A stretch of 64,000 bases of DNA from Nitrobacter vulgaris (GCF_031453995.1 NZ_JAVDPZ010000011.1:54517-118516), one strand, 5' to 3'; shown: positions 52,422-61,490, counted from the stretch's first letter. Numbers and translations are program-made. The notes: generated by a model from the letters alone, not told the origin.

Positions 52422-53189
52422 TTATGCCGGAACGTCGGCGAGTTTTTCAATGGCGGATCGTTGCAGATCGGTTTGCTGCTGCAACAGCGTCGCCATCTGC
52501 GTGTAGGCGCGGGACACCTCGACCATGCGGCTCATCTCGGTCACCGCATTGACGTTGGAGCGCTCAATGAAGCCCTGATGGACTTGTGCGTTCGTATCTG
52601 GCTGAGCGGAATTGCCTGCGCCCGCGGCGTAGAGGTTGGATCCCTCCTTGATCAGCTTTTGGGCTTGCGGGAAGGAGACTAGCCGCAGCGTGCCGCGGAT
52701 CGAGTTGGTCGCGTTGTTGATGCCCTCGATCACGGTCACGGTGCCGTCGGCGGAAATCGTAATGTCACGGTCGGTTTGCTGGAACCTGATCGGGCCATTG
52801 GAGCCGAGTACCGGAAAGCCCGATGCCGTTACCAGTTGTCCCTGTGAATTGAGCTGTAATCCGCCGTCGCGGGTGTAGCGCTCGCCGTTCGGCGTCTGCA
52901 CCACCAGAAACGCCTTGCCGTCGATGGCGACATCGAGTGGGCTCTTGGTCTGCTCGGTCGGGCCGCCGGCGAAGTCGTGGAAGGTGGCGCGGTCCTGGAC
53001 AAAGCTTAAGCGGCGGTCGCGGCCGACGAAGTTGTCTTCGTGCGCTCCCGGCATCAGGTATTCCTCGAACAGCGAGCGGTCGGCCTTGTAACCGTTGGTG
53101 TTGACGTTCGCGACGTTGTTCGCAATGACGTCTATCCGCCGTTCCAGCATCATCTGCCGCGACAGTCCGATGAGGAGCGTATTCTCCAT
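52422..53189 (-). CDS. flgF: Flagellar proximal rod protein FlgF
   Basis: A 255-residue protein: LLIGLSRQMMLERRIDVIAN and NVANVNTNGYKADRSLFEE at the N-terminus and MSRMVEVSRAYTQMATLLQQ at the end. DGKAFLVVQTPNGERYTRDG is the central rod block. It is shorter than FlgE and closer to FlgF than FlgG in the N-terminal part. It is the first gene of the leftward unit that ends with flgH and is divergent from fliL across a 518-base region with CtrA-type elements. Confidence 0.92.
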   Translation of the reverse strand: MENTLLIGLSRQMMLERRIDVIANNVANVNTNGYKADRSLFEEYLMPGAHEDNFVGRDRRLSFVQDRATFHDFAGGPTEQTKSPLDVAIDGKAFLVVQTPNGERYTRDGGLQLNSQGQLVTASGFPVLGSNGPIRFQQTDRDITISADGTVTVIEGINNATNSIRGTLRLVSFPQAQKLIKEGSNLYAAGAGNSAQPDTNAQVHQGFIERSNVNAVTEMSRMVEVSRAYTQMATLLQQQTDLQRSAIEKLADVPA

Positions 53190-53373
53190 CGGTGGTTCTC
53201 CCCTTGAGGATCCGTGTGAAGAAAGCCCTCCCAGGCCGCGACACCGGATCGATCGAACCTCGAGGCTCTCCCAAGCCTGCGGTTCAAGAAAGGGATAGCG
53301 AAAGCCGTGCCAGCTTCAGAAGCGATGGATTATCAGTCGTTTATTGAAATCTTCCCCGTGGAAGACCCGGTAA

Positions 53374-53447
53374 TTAAGGCCCTGTTGACCATATCGGCCC
53401 GGCAAAATCTTCCTAGTTATGGTTAAAAGAAAGGTTCCGTTAACCAT
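53374..53447. promoter_or_regulatory. Cluster of CtrA-type elements between flgF and fliL
   Basis: Three elements lie within 75 bases: TTAA-N7-TTGA at 53374-53388 (one mismatch), ATGGTTAA at 53419-53426 and TTAACCAT at 53440-53447, the last two facing each other. The cluster is 260 bases upstream of fliL and 185 bases upstream of flgF. It could drive both units. The 518-base region has no other recognisable gene. Confidence 0.5.
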
Positions 53448-53707
53448 TGCGTACCTAGTGTGGCAGCCCAGAAGTTCTCCGCATTTTCGCCACTACCTCG
53501 AAAGCGAACTTCTGACCAAAACACACCAGAATGGATGCTGGTGAACGTCGAATTCGAAGTTCGCAGGCCGTTGCGGGAGCGACGAGCTTCGGGTTCGGGC
53601 ACGAGTGTCAAGGCAATAGGGCGCGTGTGCGCCGGCGGCATCTGTTCTGCGTATCCAGCCTGCTCGGCAGCACTCGGACCGACCCTGGGTGAAAGGGCGA
53701 GCTGACG

Positions 53708-54199
53708 ATGGCTGAGAATGATCAGGCTGAGAAAGCGGCAGATCGAGACGCGCCGCCGGCCAAGAAAAGGTTCAAGCTGATTGTCGCGGTCGGCGCCGTG
53801 CTGCTGATTCTCGTCACCGGCGGCAGCATCTGGTTCTTTTTATTCCGCCATCACGACGGCGAGCAGCTTGCTGAAGCGCCGCCGCCGAAGCCGCCGTCCT
53901 TCGTCGACATACCGGACATGCTGGTCAACCTGGTCGGCGCGCCCGGAGAGCGGGTGCAATATCTGAAAGTGAAGGTCGTTCTTGAGGTGAAGGAGGAGCC
54001 GCAGGTCGAGAAGATCAAGCCGGCGCTGCCCCGGGTCACCGATTTGTTTCAGACTTATATGCGCGAACTGCGTCCAAGTGATCTCAACGGTTCAGCCGGG
54101 TTATTCCGCCTGAAGGAAGAACTGACCAAACGGGTGAATGCTGTGATCTCGCCTGATCATGTCAATGCGGTGCTGTTCAAGGAAGTCGTCATCCAGTGA
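53708..54199 (+). CDS. fliL: Flagellar basal body-associated protein FliL
   Basis: A 163-residue protein. A basic N-terminus (PAKKRFKLI) leads to one membrane helix (LIVAVGAVLLILVTGGSIWF). DIPDMLVNLVGAPGERVQYL and LKVKVVLEVKEEPQVEKIKP are FliL domain blocks. It surrounds the stator units and supports torque. It is the first gene of fliL-fliM-DUF6468-motE, with 123 bases to fliM. Confidence 0.9.
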   Translation: MAENDQAEKAADRDAPPAKKRFKLIVAVGAVLLILVTGGSIWFFLFRHHDGEQLAEAPPPKPPSFVDIPDMLVNLVGAPGERVQYLKVKVVLEVKEEPQVEKIKPALPRVTDLFQTYMRELRPSDLNGSAGLFRLKEELTKRVNAVISPDHVNAVLFKEVVIQ

Positions 54200-54322
54200 G
54201 GAGTGTCGCTGTTTTTGAAGTTGCTACATCATATGCCGCAAGCTCGTATCAGGAGCTTCAAATCGCAAGCGGCACTCCAAGGAACGAACTTCGGAAACGG
54301 GCGCTAGCGCGGAAACGGGATC

Positions 54323-55528
54323 ATGGCGGACGATAGCGATCAGATTGATCAGGATGCAATCGCAGCCCAGTGGGAAGCCTCGCTCGACTCGGAGGATCCA
54401 GCCGAAGCGGCGAAGTCCGCTGCCGCGAATGAACTCACGGACGCGATGGCGGAACAATGGGCCGCCATGGTCGACGACGGCGGCCGCGATTTCGGCAGCG
54501 GCAAAAACGGCGGCGAGCGGGTTCTGTCGCAGGAGGAAATCGACAACCTGCTCGGCTTTAGCGTCGGCGAGATCAACGTCGACGACAATTCGGGCATTCG
54601 GGCGATCATCGACTCGGCGATGGTGTCGTATGAGCGCCTGCCGATGCTGGAGATCGTGTTCGATCGCCTGGTGCGGCTGATGACGACGTCGCTTCGCAAT
54701 TTCACTTCCGACAACGTCGAGGTCTCGCTTGATCGCATCACCTCGGTCCGCTTTGGCGACTACCTGAACTCGATACCCCTGCCGGCGGTGCTCAGCGTGT
54801 TCAAGGCCGAGGAGTGGGAGAACTTCGGACTGGCGATGGTGGATTCCAGTCTGATCTACTCCATGATCGACGTGTTGCTGGGTGGCCGTCGCGGCCAGAC
54901 CTCGCTCCGCATCGAAGGGCGGCCCTACACGACGATTGAAACCAATCTGGTAAAGCGGCTGGTGGAGGTTGTTCTGGCCGACGCGGAGCAGGCGTTCCGG
55001 CCGCTTTCGCCAGTGTCGTTTTCGATCGACCGTCTCGAAACCAATCCGCGGTTCGCGGCGATCACCCGTCCGGCCAATGCGGCGATCCTGGTCCGGCTGC
55101 GGATCGACATGGAAGATCGTGGCGGCACCATCGAACTGCTGCTTCCCTACGCCACCATTGAGCCGATCCGCAACGTTCTGTTGCAGATGTTCATGGGTGA
55201 AAAGTTCGGCCGTGATCCGATCTGGGAAAGCCACCTCGCCACCGAGATCTCGCAGGCGCAGATCGCCGTGGACGCTGTGTTGTATGAGGCCGAAATCCCG
55301 CTCAAGCAGCTTATGACCCTGAAGGTCGGCGACACCCTTGCGCTTGAGATGCGGCCCGATGCGTCGGTGGCGGTTCGGTGCGGCAGCGTTACGCTCACCG
55401 AAGGCCGCATGGGGCGGGTCGGCGACCGCGTCGCCATTCGCGTGTCGAGACATTTGCGCAAACCGAACACCACCTTCGCCATGTTCGAGAGAGCGGACGA
55501 GCAGACCAAGATGATGGAGGCCCAATGA
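54323..55528 (+). CDS. fliM: Flagellar motor switch protein FliM
   Basis: A 401-residue protein. The first 67 residues are Ala/Asp-rich and acidic. The CheY-binding motif LSQEEIDNLL then appears at 68-77, not at the extreme N-terminus. The middle domain has LPMLEIVFDRLVRLMTTSLR and RITSVRFGDYLNSIPLPAVL, and the FliN-like C-terminal domain has LKVGDTLALEMRPDASVAV. It forms the C-ring with FliG and FliN and controls rotation. It overlaps the next gene by 4 bases (ATGA). Confidence 0.94.
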   Translation: MADDSDQIDQDAIAAQWEASLDSEDPAEAAKSAAANELTDAMAEQWAAMVDDGGRDFGSGKNGGERVLSQEEIDNLLGFSVGEINVDDNSGIRAIIDSAMVSYERLPMLEIVFDRLVRLMTTSLRNFTSDNVEVSLDRITSVRFGDYLNSIPLPAVLSVFKAEEWENFGLAMVDSSLIYSMIDVLLGGRRGQTSLRIEGRPYTTIETNLVKRLVEVVLADAEQAFRPLSPVSFSIDRLETNPRFAAITRPANAAILVRLRIDMEDRGGTIELLLPYATIEPIRNVLLQMFMGEKFGRDPIWESHLATEISQAQIAVDAVLYEAEIPLKQLMTLKVGDTLALEMRPDASVAVRCGSVTLTEGRMGRVGDRVAIRVSRHLRKPNTTFAMFERADEQTKMMEAQ

Positions 55529-55959
55529 ACCACTCTTTCGGATTAGCGATCGAGAGCCTTGTTGCGGTTCTTCTCGTTCTGACAATCGGTTACTGCATGC
55601 TACTGAACAAGCGGCTGAAGCGGCTGAGGGCGGATGAACAGTCGCTCAAGGCGACGATCAGCGAACTGATCACGGCGACCGAGATCGCCGAGCGCGCCAT
55701 CGGCGGGCTGAAGCACACGGTGCGCGACGTCAACGACAATCTCGGTAACCAGATTTCGTTGGCCACCGATTTGTCGCGACAGTTGGCGAAGCAACTGGCT
55801 GAGGGCGATGCCGTCATGCGGCGGTTGACAAGGATCGCGCTTGCGGCGCGTCCGCCGGCGGCCCCGGAACCGGAGGCCGTGACGAGTGATGCCCGCTCTG
55901 TCGCAGCCGCGGCGCGGGCATTTTCCGAACGCAAAAGGACGAACGGCCTCGCTGCATGA
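55525..55959 (+). CDS. DUF6468-like single-pass membrane protein of the flagellar cluster
   Basis: A 144-residue protein from the ATG at 55525, which overlaps the fliM stop. One membrane helix at about residues 8-26 (AIESLVAVLLVLTIGYCMLL) is followed by a basic stretch and a coiled-coil-like helix (SLKATISELITATEIAERAI, ISLATDLSRQLAKQLAEGDA) and an Ala-rich tail. It resembles the DUF6468 family found between fliM and motE-type genes in alphaproteobacteria. The stop overlaps the next gene's start in an ATGA. A role at the motor or flagellar positioning is inferred from location only. Confidence 0.72.
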   Translation: MNHSFGLAIESLVAVLLVLTIGYCMLLNKRLKRLRADEQSLKATISELITATEIAERAIGGLKHTVRDVNDNLGNQISLATDLSRQLAKQLAEGDAVMRRLTRIALAARPPAAPEPEAVTSDARSVAAAARAFSERKRTNGLAA

Positions 55960-56759
55960 GTGCTTTCAGGGACATCCGGGTCATTCCCGTCGTAGCGGCT
56001 GCGATCTTCGGCCTCGCGGTGCTCAAGGTCGCGGGGCTCGTGATCGACGGCGGCTATGTCCTCGATGTCCGGCGGGATTCAGCCCGTCCATCATGGGCGC
56101 AGGAGAATTTGAACTTTCCAGGCGCAGCTCCGGACGCGGGCGACATCACCGGATCGGTCGAGGCGAAGAACAAAGACGCCGCCGGCAAGGACAGTGCGGG
56201 AGAAGATAAGGCGAAGCAAGAAGAACCCGCCCAGGCAGCAGACACGCCGGGCGTGGCGAAGGTAGGCACTCTCCCCAAGCCGGGTCAGTCTGTGTCGCCC
56301 TCCGAGCGGGCCATCCTCGAGCGCCTTCAGAGCCGGCGACAGGAAATTGAAGCACGTGCTCGGGAAATTGACATTCGCGAAAGCCTTTTGCAAGCCGCTG
56401 AACATCGCATCCAGGGCCGCGTCGAGCAGATGAAGGGCATCGAAGCGCGGATCGCGACCGCGACCGCGGAGAAGAACGAGGCCGAGATTGCTCGCTTCAA
56501 GGGTCTCGTGACGATGTACGAGAACATGAAGCCGAAGGAGGCGGCCAAGGTGTTTGACCGGCTGGAAATGCCGGTACTGTTCGAGATCGCCTCGAAGATC
56601 GCGCCGCGCAAGATGTCGGAGATTCTCGGTCAGATGTCTCCCGAGGCTGCGGAACGGTTGACGGTCGAACTGGCGCGCCGTGCGAGCGGTGGCAACGCAA
56701 CCGCGGCCTCCAATCTTCCGAAGATCGAGGGCCAGCCGACGCAGTCGACTCGCAACTAG
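55956..56759 (+). CDS. motE: MotE-type stator-associated protein (MgtE_N-like domain)
   Basis: A 267-residue protein. An N-terminal signal or anchor helix (VIPVVAAAIFGLAVLKVAGL) is followed by a Lys/Glu/Asp-rich linker, a coiled coil (AILERLQSRRQEIEARAREI) and the C-terminal block MYENMKPKEAAKVFDRLEMP then MSEILGQMSPEAAERLTVEL, an MgtE_N/FliG-like fold. In Sinorhizobium MotE is a periplasmic chaperone that stabilises the motility protein MotC. The start overlaps the stop of the DUF6468-like gene in an ATGA. The symbol is given by architecture and place. Confidence 0.75.
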   Translation: MSAFRDIRVIPVVAAAIFGLAVLKVAGLVIDGGYVLDVRRDSARPSWAQENLNFPGAAPDAGDITGSVEAKNKDAAGKDSAGEDKAKQEEPAQAADTPGVAKVGTLPKPGQSVSPSERAILERLQSRRQEIEARAREIDIRESLLQAAEHRIQGRVEQMKGIEARIATATAEKNEAEIARFKGLVTMYENMKPKEAAKVFDRLEMPVLFEIASKIAPRKMSEILGQMSPEAAERLTVELARRASGGNATAASNLPKIEGQPTQSTRN

Positions 56760-56932
56760 TGGTCCGTTCTAATATTCGCATTCCGCTTCAGCGAGCCTCC
56801 TTGCGAAGGTTAGAATCAAAGGACCGCTAGCAACTATTGGGTTTCCAATGGAGTTTTGAATTTAACATTCGCTTGCCGGCTTTGCTGCGACGTCGGTAGC
56901 GAATGTCAAATTTACTCCACGAGGATCGTTGT

Positions 56933-56947
56933 TTAACAAGTCCTTAA
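56933..56947 (+). promoter_or_regulatory. CtrA-type box (TTAA-N7-TTAA) upstream of the large exported AMIN/TPR-like gene
   Basis: TTAACAAGTCCTTAA is a perfect TTAA-N7-TTAA. It ends 75 bases before the ATG at 57023. The 263-base gap between motE and this gene is AT-richer than its flanks and has no terminator with a T-run. Confidence 0.65.
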
Positions 56948-57022
56948 TTCCACAATCCTAGTGTTCGGTCTGACCGGCGTGCGAGCGTCCGGTCACGGAT
57001 TCGAGTCGAGAGACTATCTGGA

Positions 57023-60000
57023 ATGGCGCGGACGATTGCCGCTCGATGTTGGTCGCAAGCGCGCGCTTGCGCGCGGCGGCTTCGGCGCGACTTTATTCCG
57101 GCGTTCGCGACAGCCGTGCTGCTGCTGGCCGCGGCGTTTCCCGATGCAAGTCGCGCGCAGGTGGTCCAGGGAGAGGCGAGCTTTGTGGCGGCGAACGGTT
57201 TCGCGCGCCTCGTGCTTACGCTCGAGGATGATGTCGATTCCGAGGTGACGGTGGCGGGTACCGTCCTTCTGATCCGATTCAAGCGGCCGGTGGATATTCC
57301 CGTCGACAGGATCTCGGACGCGGTGCCGGACTATGTCGGCTCGGCGCGCCGCGATCCGGATGGTTCGGCCATTCGTCTGGCGCTGGCGCGCAAGGTCACC
57401 GTCAATACAATGACCGCCGGCGAGCGCGTCTTCATCGATTTGATGCCTGACGGCTGGAAGGGGCCGCCGCCTGAATTGCCGCAGGAGGTGGTTCGAGAAC
57501 TGGCGGAACGTGCCCGCGCCGCCGAGCGCGCCTTGCGCGAACAGCGCAGCCTCGAAGCGGCGAAGAAGCGGTCACCGGTTCGCGTGCGCGCTTCGTTGCA
57601 GCCGACCTTCGTGCGCTATGTTTTTGAGCTGCCGGACGGCAGCGGTGTCTCTTCCAACCTCAATGAGCAAACGCTTGCGTTGCTGTTCAAGCCTGCGCTG
57701 ACGTTCGATCTGGCGGATGCGAAACTGGTGGCGCCAGCCAATATCGGCTCAATCGCGCAGAAGGTCGACGGCGAGGGCTCGCGGATCGAAATAAAACTGA
57801 TCGGCGATGTCGATGTGCATTCGTTTCGTGAAGAGAAGAGCTACATCGTCGATATCGGCTTTCAGCAGACCGGCAAACCGATACTGCCGGTGCCGCTCGC
57901 GTCAACCGAAGCTCGGCCGCAGGGCGCTTCCGCCGAAAAGGCAGCCGAGATTCCGCCGCCGACCTCTCAGACGATTGCGGAGCAAGCCGGGCTGACGGTT
58001 CGGCCTCCGGCGTCTGATGTCAAACCCGCGCCGGCGGCAAAAACTTCCGAAGCCGCGCCGGCTATCGCTGCACCCCTCGCATCTGTTCAGTCTCCGGTCG
58101 AAAAACCGGTTGCCGCCGCAGAGCCCTCCACCGCTCCTTCAAAGGCGGAGGTTTCAGAAGCGAAGCCGGCAGAGGAGAAGCCAGCAGAAAATATTGCTAT
58201 CAAGCAGGACTCCGTAAAGGCCGCGGCGGCGTCGGAGCCTGCGATCGCTCCGGCGCCATCAAGAAAGGCAATCGCGCATGACGCTGTGACCCTCGACGCT
58301 GAGAGACGCACCGAGGGTTTTCGTCTGACGTTCGGATTCGGCGCGCCGGCGCCGGCCGCGCTGTTCCGGCGGGCCGATACGGTGTGGCTGGTGTTCGACT
58401 CCGAGCAGCCGATCGATACCGGTGCGATTCAAAAGGAGGGCGGGTCGCTCATCACCGACATCGATCGCCGTCCCTTGAACAACGGGCAGGCAATTCGTAT
58501 CCGCCTGGCTCGTCCGCAATTGGCCGCCCTCTTGGCCGGAGACTCGAAGGGGTCTGCATCCACCGCGGCGGGCGAGAGCTGGATCGTGACGTTTGCCGAT
58601 GCCGTACAACAGCCATCGCGCGCGCTTTATGCACAGCGCGATGTGATCGATCGGGCTCACGCAAGCGTCACTGTGCCGCTCGCAGGCCCCGGCAAGCTGC
58701 ACCGGATCGTCGATCCCGACTCGGGCACTGCCCTGATGGTCGTGACCGCGCTGCCGCCGGCGCGCGGCTTTGTCAGGCGTCAGCAATTCGTGGAGTTTTC
58801 GCTGGGTGAATCGATCCATGGCGTGGTGGTCGAGCCAAAGTCCGACGATATTGCCGTCGAGGTCGCCTCCGACAAGGTCACGGTGACCCGACGGGGCGGT
58901 CTTACCCTGTCGGCGGCTAATGCCGCGCCCGAGCGCGCGGCAACGGCTCAGCCGATCTTCGATGTCGAGCAATGGCAGAAGGACAGCAAGGCCGATCTCT
59001 TCAAGCGGCTCGATGAACTGGTCGACGCCGCGTCGACGGCGGGTGACGATGATGCGCGGGCCACGGCGCGGATCGACCTCGCCCGGTTCTACATGGCGCG
59101 CGGCTTCTATCACGAAGCCAGGGCGGTTCTTGACCTCGCATTGTCCGAACGGAATCCCGGACAGGAAGATCCGGTTCTGCTGATCGTACACTCAGTTGCA
59201 AGTTCGCTGACGAACTATACGGCGTCGGCTATGCGGGATCTCGCTAATCCGGCGATCGGAGCCAATTACGATTCTCAACTCTGGAAGGCACTTGCGCTCG
59301 CGCAGCAGCATAAGTGGGCGGAAGCACGGGAGAAGTTCAAAAACGCTCATTTCGCCATATCGGTATTGCCAATCGATTTGCAGCGCGCGATCGTCGCTGC
59401 TGCGATGCGAGCCTCGCTTGAGGTCGGGGATTTTTCCGGGGTCGCTTCGTGCAGCAGTGATCTCGACGCGCTCGGCATTCCCGACGAGTTGAAGCCCCGG
59501 ATTACAGTCATGCGCGGACGGCTGTCGGAAGCGCTCGGGCGCGACAAGGATGCGCTTGCTCAGTACAAGGAGGTGATGGCCTCGCCGGACCGCGAAGCCG
59601 CGACCGAGGCGCAGCTTCACAACATCGCGTTGCGACAGAAGCGCAACGAGATCAAACCGGAAGATGCGCTGCGCGATCTCGAAACGCTGTCGGTGATGTG
59701 GCGCGGCGATAGGCTGGAAGTGCAGACGCTGAAAATGCTGATGGCGCTCTATATCGATACCGGCCGCTATGCGGAGGCGCTGGCGGCGTCAAGGACGGCC
59801 ACGCGGCTGGAACCGGACTCCGCGGTGTCACGCCAGATTCAGGATGACGCGGCGGCGCTGTTCGCCCAGCTCTTCCTCAGCACGAAAGGCGACAATCTTC
59901 CGCCGGTCGATGCGTTGGCGATGTTCTACGACTTTCGCGACCTGACTCCGATTGGCCGTCGCGGCGACGAGATGATCCGCCGGCTCGCGGATCGTCTGGT

Positions 60001-60748
60001 CGCCTTCGATCTGCTCGATCAGGCGGGCGAACTCCTGCAATACCAGATCGATCATCGGCTGGAGGGTGCAGCACGCGCGCAGGTCGCCGCGCGGCTGGCA
60101 ATGGTCTATCTGATGAACCGCAAGCCGGACCGGGCAATCTCCGCACTTCGCACGACGCGGATCGCGGATCTCGCCGGTGAATTACGTCAGCAGCGCTTGC
60201 TGCTCGAAGCGCGCGCGCAGAGCGATGTCGGCCGCCGCGATCTCGCGCTCGACATCATCTCAAATCTCGCCGGGCGTGAGGCGATTCGTCTGCGGTCCGA
60301 TATTTACTGGGCGTCTCGGCGCTGGCGCGAGGCGTCCGAACAGGTCGAGCTTTATTACGGCGAGCGCTGGCGCGATTTCAAACCGCTCAAGCCGAACGAG
60401 AAGAGCGACATCATTCGCGCTGTCATCGGCTACGCGCTCTCCGAGGACGCGCTTGGGCTTGCGCGCTTCCGCGAAAAATATGCACCGCTGATGAACGGCA
60501 GCGCCGATAAGGTCGCTTTTGATATCGCGAGCAAGCCGGCGGCGGGCAACAGCGCCGAGTTCGAGCAGATTGCCAAGATGGCGGCGAAGGTGGATACGCT
60601 GAGTGGCTTCCTGCGCGAAATGAAATCGCGTTTTCCCGACATGACGACAAAAACGGCGCCGCCGCCCGAAGAGGCAGCGGCAGATCCGTCTCCCACGGGC
60701 ACGCTACCGCAGATCGTCGGATCGGAGCGCGCCGAGGCATCACGCTGA
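57023..60748 (+). CDS. Large exported AMIN-like/TPR-like protein of the flagellar cluster
   Basis: A 1241-residue protein. The N-terminus is basic and then hydrophobic (PAFATAVLLLAAAFPDASRA), a long signal peptide, so the protein is periplasmic or outer-membrane linked. Three beta modules follow at about 46-145 (SFVAANGFARLVLTLEDDVD), 195-295 (LQPTFVRYVFELPDGSG) and 425-540 (GFRLTFGFGAPAPAALFRRA), each like the AMIN domain that binds cell wall. A Pro/Ala/Lys-rich linker at about 299-425 separates the second and third. Residues 655-1190 are TPR-like helical repeats (ARIDLARFYMARGFYHEARA, LWKALALAQQHKWAEAREKF). It is downstream of fliL-fliM-motE with its own CtrA-type box. A role in placing or stabilising the motor in the cell wall is plausible. 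No known flagellar protein matches. Confidence 0.8.
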   Translation: MARTIAARCWSQARACARRLRRDFIPAFATAVLLLAAAFPDASRAQVVQGEASFVAANGFARLVLTLEDDVDSEVTVAGTVLLIRFKRPVDIPVDRISDAVPDYVGSARRDPDGSAIRLALARKVTVNTMTAGERVFIDLMPDGWKGPPPELPQEVVRELAERARAAERALREQRSLEAAKKRSPVRVRASLQPTFVRYVFELPDGSGVSSNLNEQTLALLFKPALTFDLADAKLVAPANIGSIAQKVDGEGSRIEIKLIGDVDVHSFREEKSYIVDIGFQQTGKPILPVPLASTEARPQGASAEKAAEIPPPTSQTIAEQAGLTVRPPASDVKPAPAAKTSEAAPAIAAPLASVQSPVEKPVAAAEPSTAPSKAEVSEAKPAEEKPAENIAIKQDSVKAAAASEPAIAPAPSRKAIAHDAVTLDAERRTEGFRLTFGFGAPAPAALFRRADTVWLVFDSEQPIDTGAIQKEGGSLITDIDRRPLNNGQAIRIRLARPQLAALLAGDSKGSASTAAGESWIVTFADAVQQPSRALYAQRDVIDRAHASVTVPLAGPGKLHRIVDPDSGTALMVVTALPPARGFVRRQQFVEFSLGESIHGVVVEPKSDDIAVEVASDKVTVTRRGGLTLSAANAAPERAATAQPIFDVEQWQKDSKADLFKRLDELVDAASTAGDDDARATARIDLARFYMARGFYHEARAVLDLALSERNPGQEDPVLLIVHSVASSLTNYTASAMRDLANPAIGANYDSQLWKALALAQQHKWAEAREKFKNAHFAISVLPIDLQRAIVAAAMRASLEVGDFSGVASCSSDLDALGIPDELKPRITVMRGRLSEALGRDKDALAQYKEVMASPDREAATEAQLHNIALRQKRNEIKPEDALRDLETLSVMWRGDRLEVQTLKMLMALYIDTGRYAEALAASRTATRLEPDSAVSRQIQDDAAALFAQLFLSTKGDNLPPVDALAMFYDFRDLTPIGRRGDEMIRRLADRLVAFDLLDQAGELLQYQIDHRLEGAARAQVAARLAMVYLMNRKPDRAISALRTTRIADLAGELRQQRLLLEARAQSDVGRRDLALDIISNLAGREAIRLRSDIYWASRRWREASEQVELYYGERWRDFKPLKPNEKSDIIRAVIGYALSEDALGLARFREKYAPLMNGSADKVAFDIASKPAAGNSAEFEQIAKMAAKVDTLSGFLREMKSRFPDMTTKTAPPPEEAAADPSPTGTLPQIVGSERAEASR

Positions 60749-60908
60749 CGGATGTGTGTACCCGACGCGGGGTCATCGCCGCATGAGTAGGCCGACTTGG
60801 ACGAATGGGATGCCTTCGTCGCCTACCGCCCGCTCGACATTCAAGGACGCATGGAAGAAGCGGACGGCGCAGACAGAGCGATCAACGCCGTCTATCGCCG
60901 CGAGCGCG

Positions 60909-60984
60909 CGATCCTGCGGGAACGAGATCTGGTTTTTCGACGTGACGACGAAGGCCGCTGCCGCCGGAAGAGGCGAAGGCAGAT
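60909..60984 (+). pseudogene. Degenerate copy of the 3' end of the preceding large gene
   Basis: About 75 bases here match 60608-60686 of the preceding gene with a few gaps: ATCCTGCGGGAA against TTCCTGCGCGAA, CGTGACGACGAAG against CATGACGACAAAA, and GAAGAGGCGAAGGCAGATCC against GAAGAGGCAGCGGCAGATCC. The reading frame is not kept. A longer open frame (60797-61051, beginning LDEWDAFVAYRPLD) overlaps it but shows no known motif. It is a leftover of a small duplication at the gene's end. Confidence 0.6.
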
Positions 60985-60990
60985 CCGCAC

Positions 60991-61490
60991 GCACTTAAGA
61001 TCTTCCTTCGCTTTTGATGAAGTGAGAAGCGATGCTCCATCTCTTGTTTGATGTGTGGATTTCAATCGCGTTGAGCACTTCGTCGAGATCAACTGCTATC
61101 GCACGCAGTCCTACGACAAACGATGACACCGCCATCAAGTTTTCCTTCAATTGATGCCCGAAGCGAAACCGCGAGTGGTACAGAATTCTGTGCAGCCGCC
61201 CTTGCGCGCTCAAGATATTCTTTTGCTTTTGATGAAGTGAGAAGCGATGCTCCCTCTCTTGTTTGATGCATGGATTTCAATCGCGTCGAGCACTCCGTCG
61301 AGATCGACTGCTGTCGAACGCAGTCCTACGACAAGAGATGACACCGCTATCAAGTTTGTCTTCAATTGAAGCCAAAAAGCGAAGTCGCAAGGCGGTACAG
61401 AATTCTGTGCAGTTGCCTTTACGCACTCAAGATCTTCTTTCTCCGCTTATGATGGAGTCAGAAGTATTCTTATGTTTTGTTCGATGCTCT
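60991..61490. repeat. Tandem direct repeats: two full units of 215/217 bases and one partial unit
   Basis: Unit 1 is 60991-61205, unit 2 is 61206-61422, unit 3 starts at 61423 and keeps similarity for about 70 bases. Shared landmarks are TTTTGATGAAGTGAGAAGCG, CTCTTGTTTGATG, TTTCAATCGCGT, CGCAGTCCTACGACAA and GTACAGAATTCTGTGCAG (an internal palindrome). The units share no credible gene. A fourth diverged copy lies at 63560-63730. Confidence 0.85.

Noticed and set aside
54224..55585. 453-codon minus-strand frame over fliM
   Set aside because: Fully antisense to a clear FliM; composition (His/Arg/Gln-rich) is typical of a reverse-strand shadow.
58259..59191. 310-codon minus-strand frame inside the large exported-protein gene
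   Set aside because: High GC keeps antisense frames open; the plus-strand frame has a signal peptide and domain structure, the minus-strand one has none.
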